Shown here piece after piece: positions 63,934 through 64,000 of a stretch of DNA of 64,000 nucleotides. Source of the stretch: CAZSNT01 sp964607765. GTDB lineage: Bacteria; Verrucomicrobiota; Lentisphaeria; Oligosphaerales; JABHEG01. The stretch is from assembly GCA_964607765.1 (NCBI GenBank), contig CAZSNT010000002.1:77498-141497 (forward strand), given 5' to 3'. A program made the position numbers and the translations under genes. The notes under the pieces were generated by a model that worked only from the letters and a program-made list of their open reading frames with translations, did no database searches and had not been told where the DNA came from. Position 1 is the first letter of the stretch; the number at the start of each line of letters is the position of its first letter.

Positions 63934-64000
63934 GAGGGGCGAGGGCGAGGGCGAGGGCGAGGGCGAGGGCGAGGGCGAGGGGCGAGGGCGAGGGGCGAGG
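63934..64000 (+). repeat. GAGGGC simple tandem repeat
   Basis: A short run of GAGGGC units, some as GAGGGGC, fills the last 67 bases and continues beyond the window. It lies just after the stop of the trypsin/propeller gene. Confidence 0.85.

Overview
The window is bacterial DNA of roughly 60% G+C with sigma-54 promoters and Shine-Dalgarno starts. The host cannot be named. Secreted caspase-like and trypsin/beta-propeller proteins at the right end would suit a PVC-type or similar lineage, but this is only a guess. Positions 1 to about 53330 look like a mobile defence island. It ends at a 3' fragment of a tRNA-Val(UAC) gene (about 53286-53333), which I read as one attachment site. No integrase is visible, so the other end should lie left of position 1. 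Right of 53400 is ordinary-looking chromosome.

Layout. 1-2024: small zinc-ribbon and DNA-binding-like accessory genes. 8923-2015 (minus strand): a long operon with a helical-repeat protein, two tandem ssb genes (plus a truncated duplicate), an acidic coiled-coil protein, a YggT-like membrane protein, a ubiquitin-like protein, an E2-like protein, a JAMM (JAB) protease and an E1-like enzyme. 9145-10638: a CARF-like/sigma-54 activator. 10818-28284: SNF2 helicase-DUF3883, PHP/SMC-like ATPase (TrlF type), AlbA_2 protein, DUF1156 methyltransferase, HEPN-DUF499 ATPase and HEPN-SF1 helicase, a set I recognise as DISARM-related (ARMADA-like). 28527-32559: metallo-beta-lactamase protein, an E2-E1-JAB triple fusion and a membrane protein. 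35170-32611 (minus): another conjugation cassette (65-aa disordered protein ending Gly-Cys, Prok-E2, JAB-E1 fusion, two tiny membrane proteins), divergent from a second acidic protein. 36666-46959: DUF2806-LRR protein, EVE-McrB/McrC and a CHAT-STAND-TPR protein, flanked by two decayed copies of one AlbA_2 gene. 47745-52934: an apparently unnamed cassette with a PD-(D/E)xK-like protein and two membrane proteins. 53505-63915: two secreted caspase-like genes on the plus strand (the second lacking the catalytic Cys), a third on the minus strand and a trypsin-like protease with a beta-propeller.

How it may work together. Good -24/-12 promoters lie just upstream of the ARMADA-like operon and of the MBL/E2-E1-JAB operon, each preceded by the same kind of 18-bp palindrome. 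The simplest reading is that the CARF-like activator senses a nucleotide or RNA-derived signal and switches on both operons. Each of the two minus-strand conjugation cassettes is paired with an acidic protein sharing the same N- and C-terminal signatures, a good candidate for substrate or adaptor. These regulatory and functional links are inference from sequence patterns and have not been tested.
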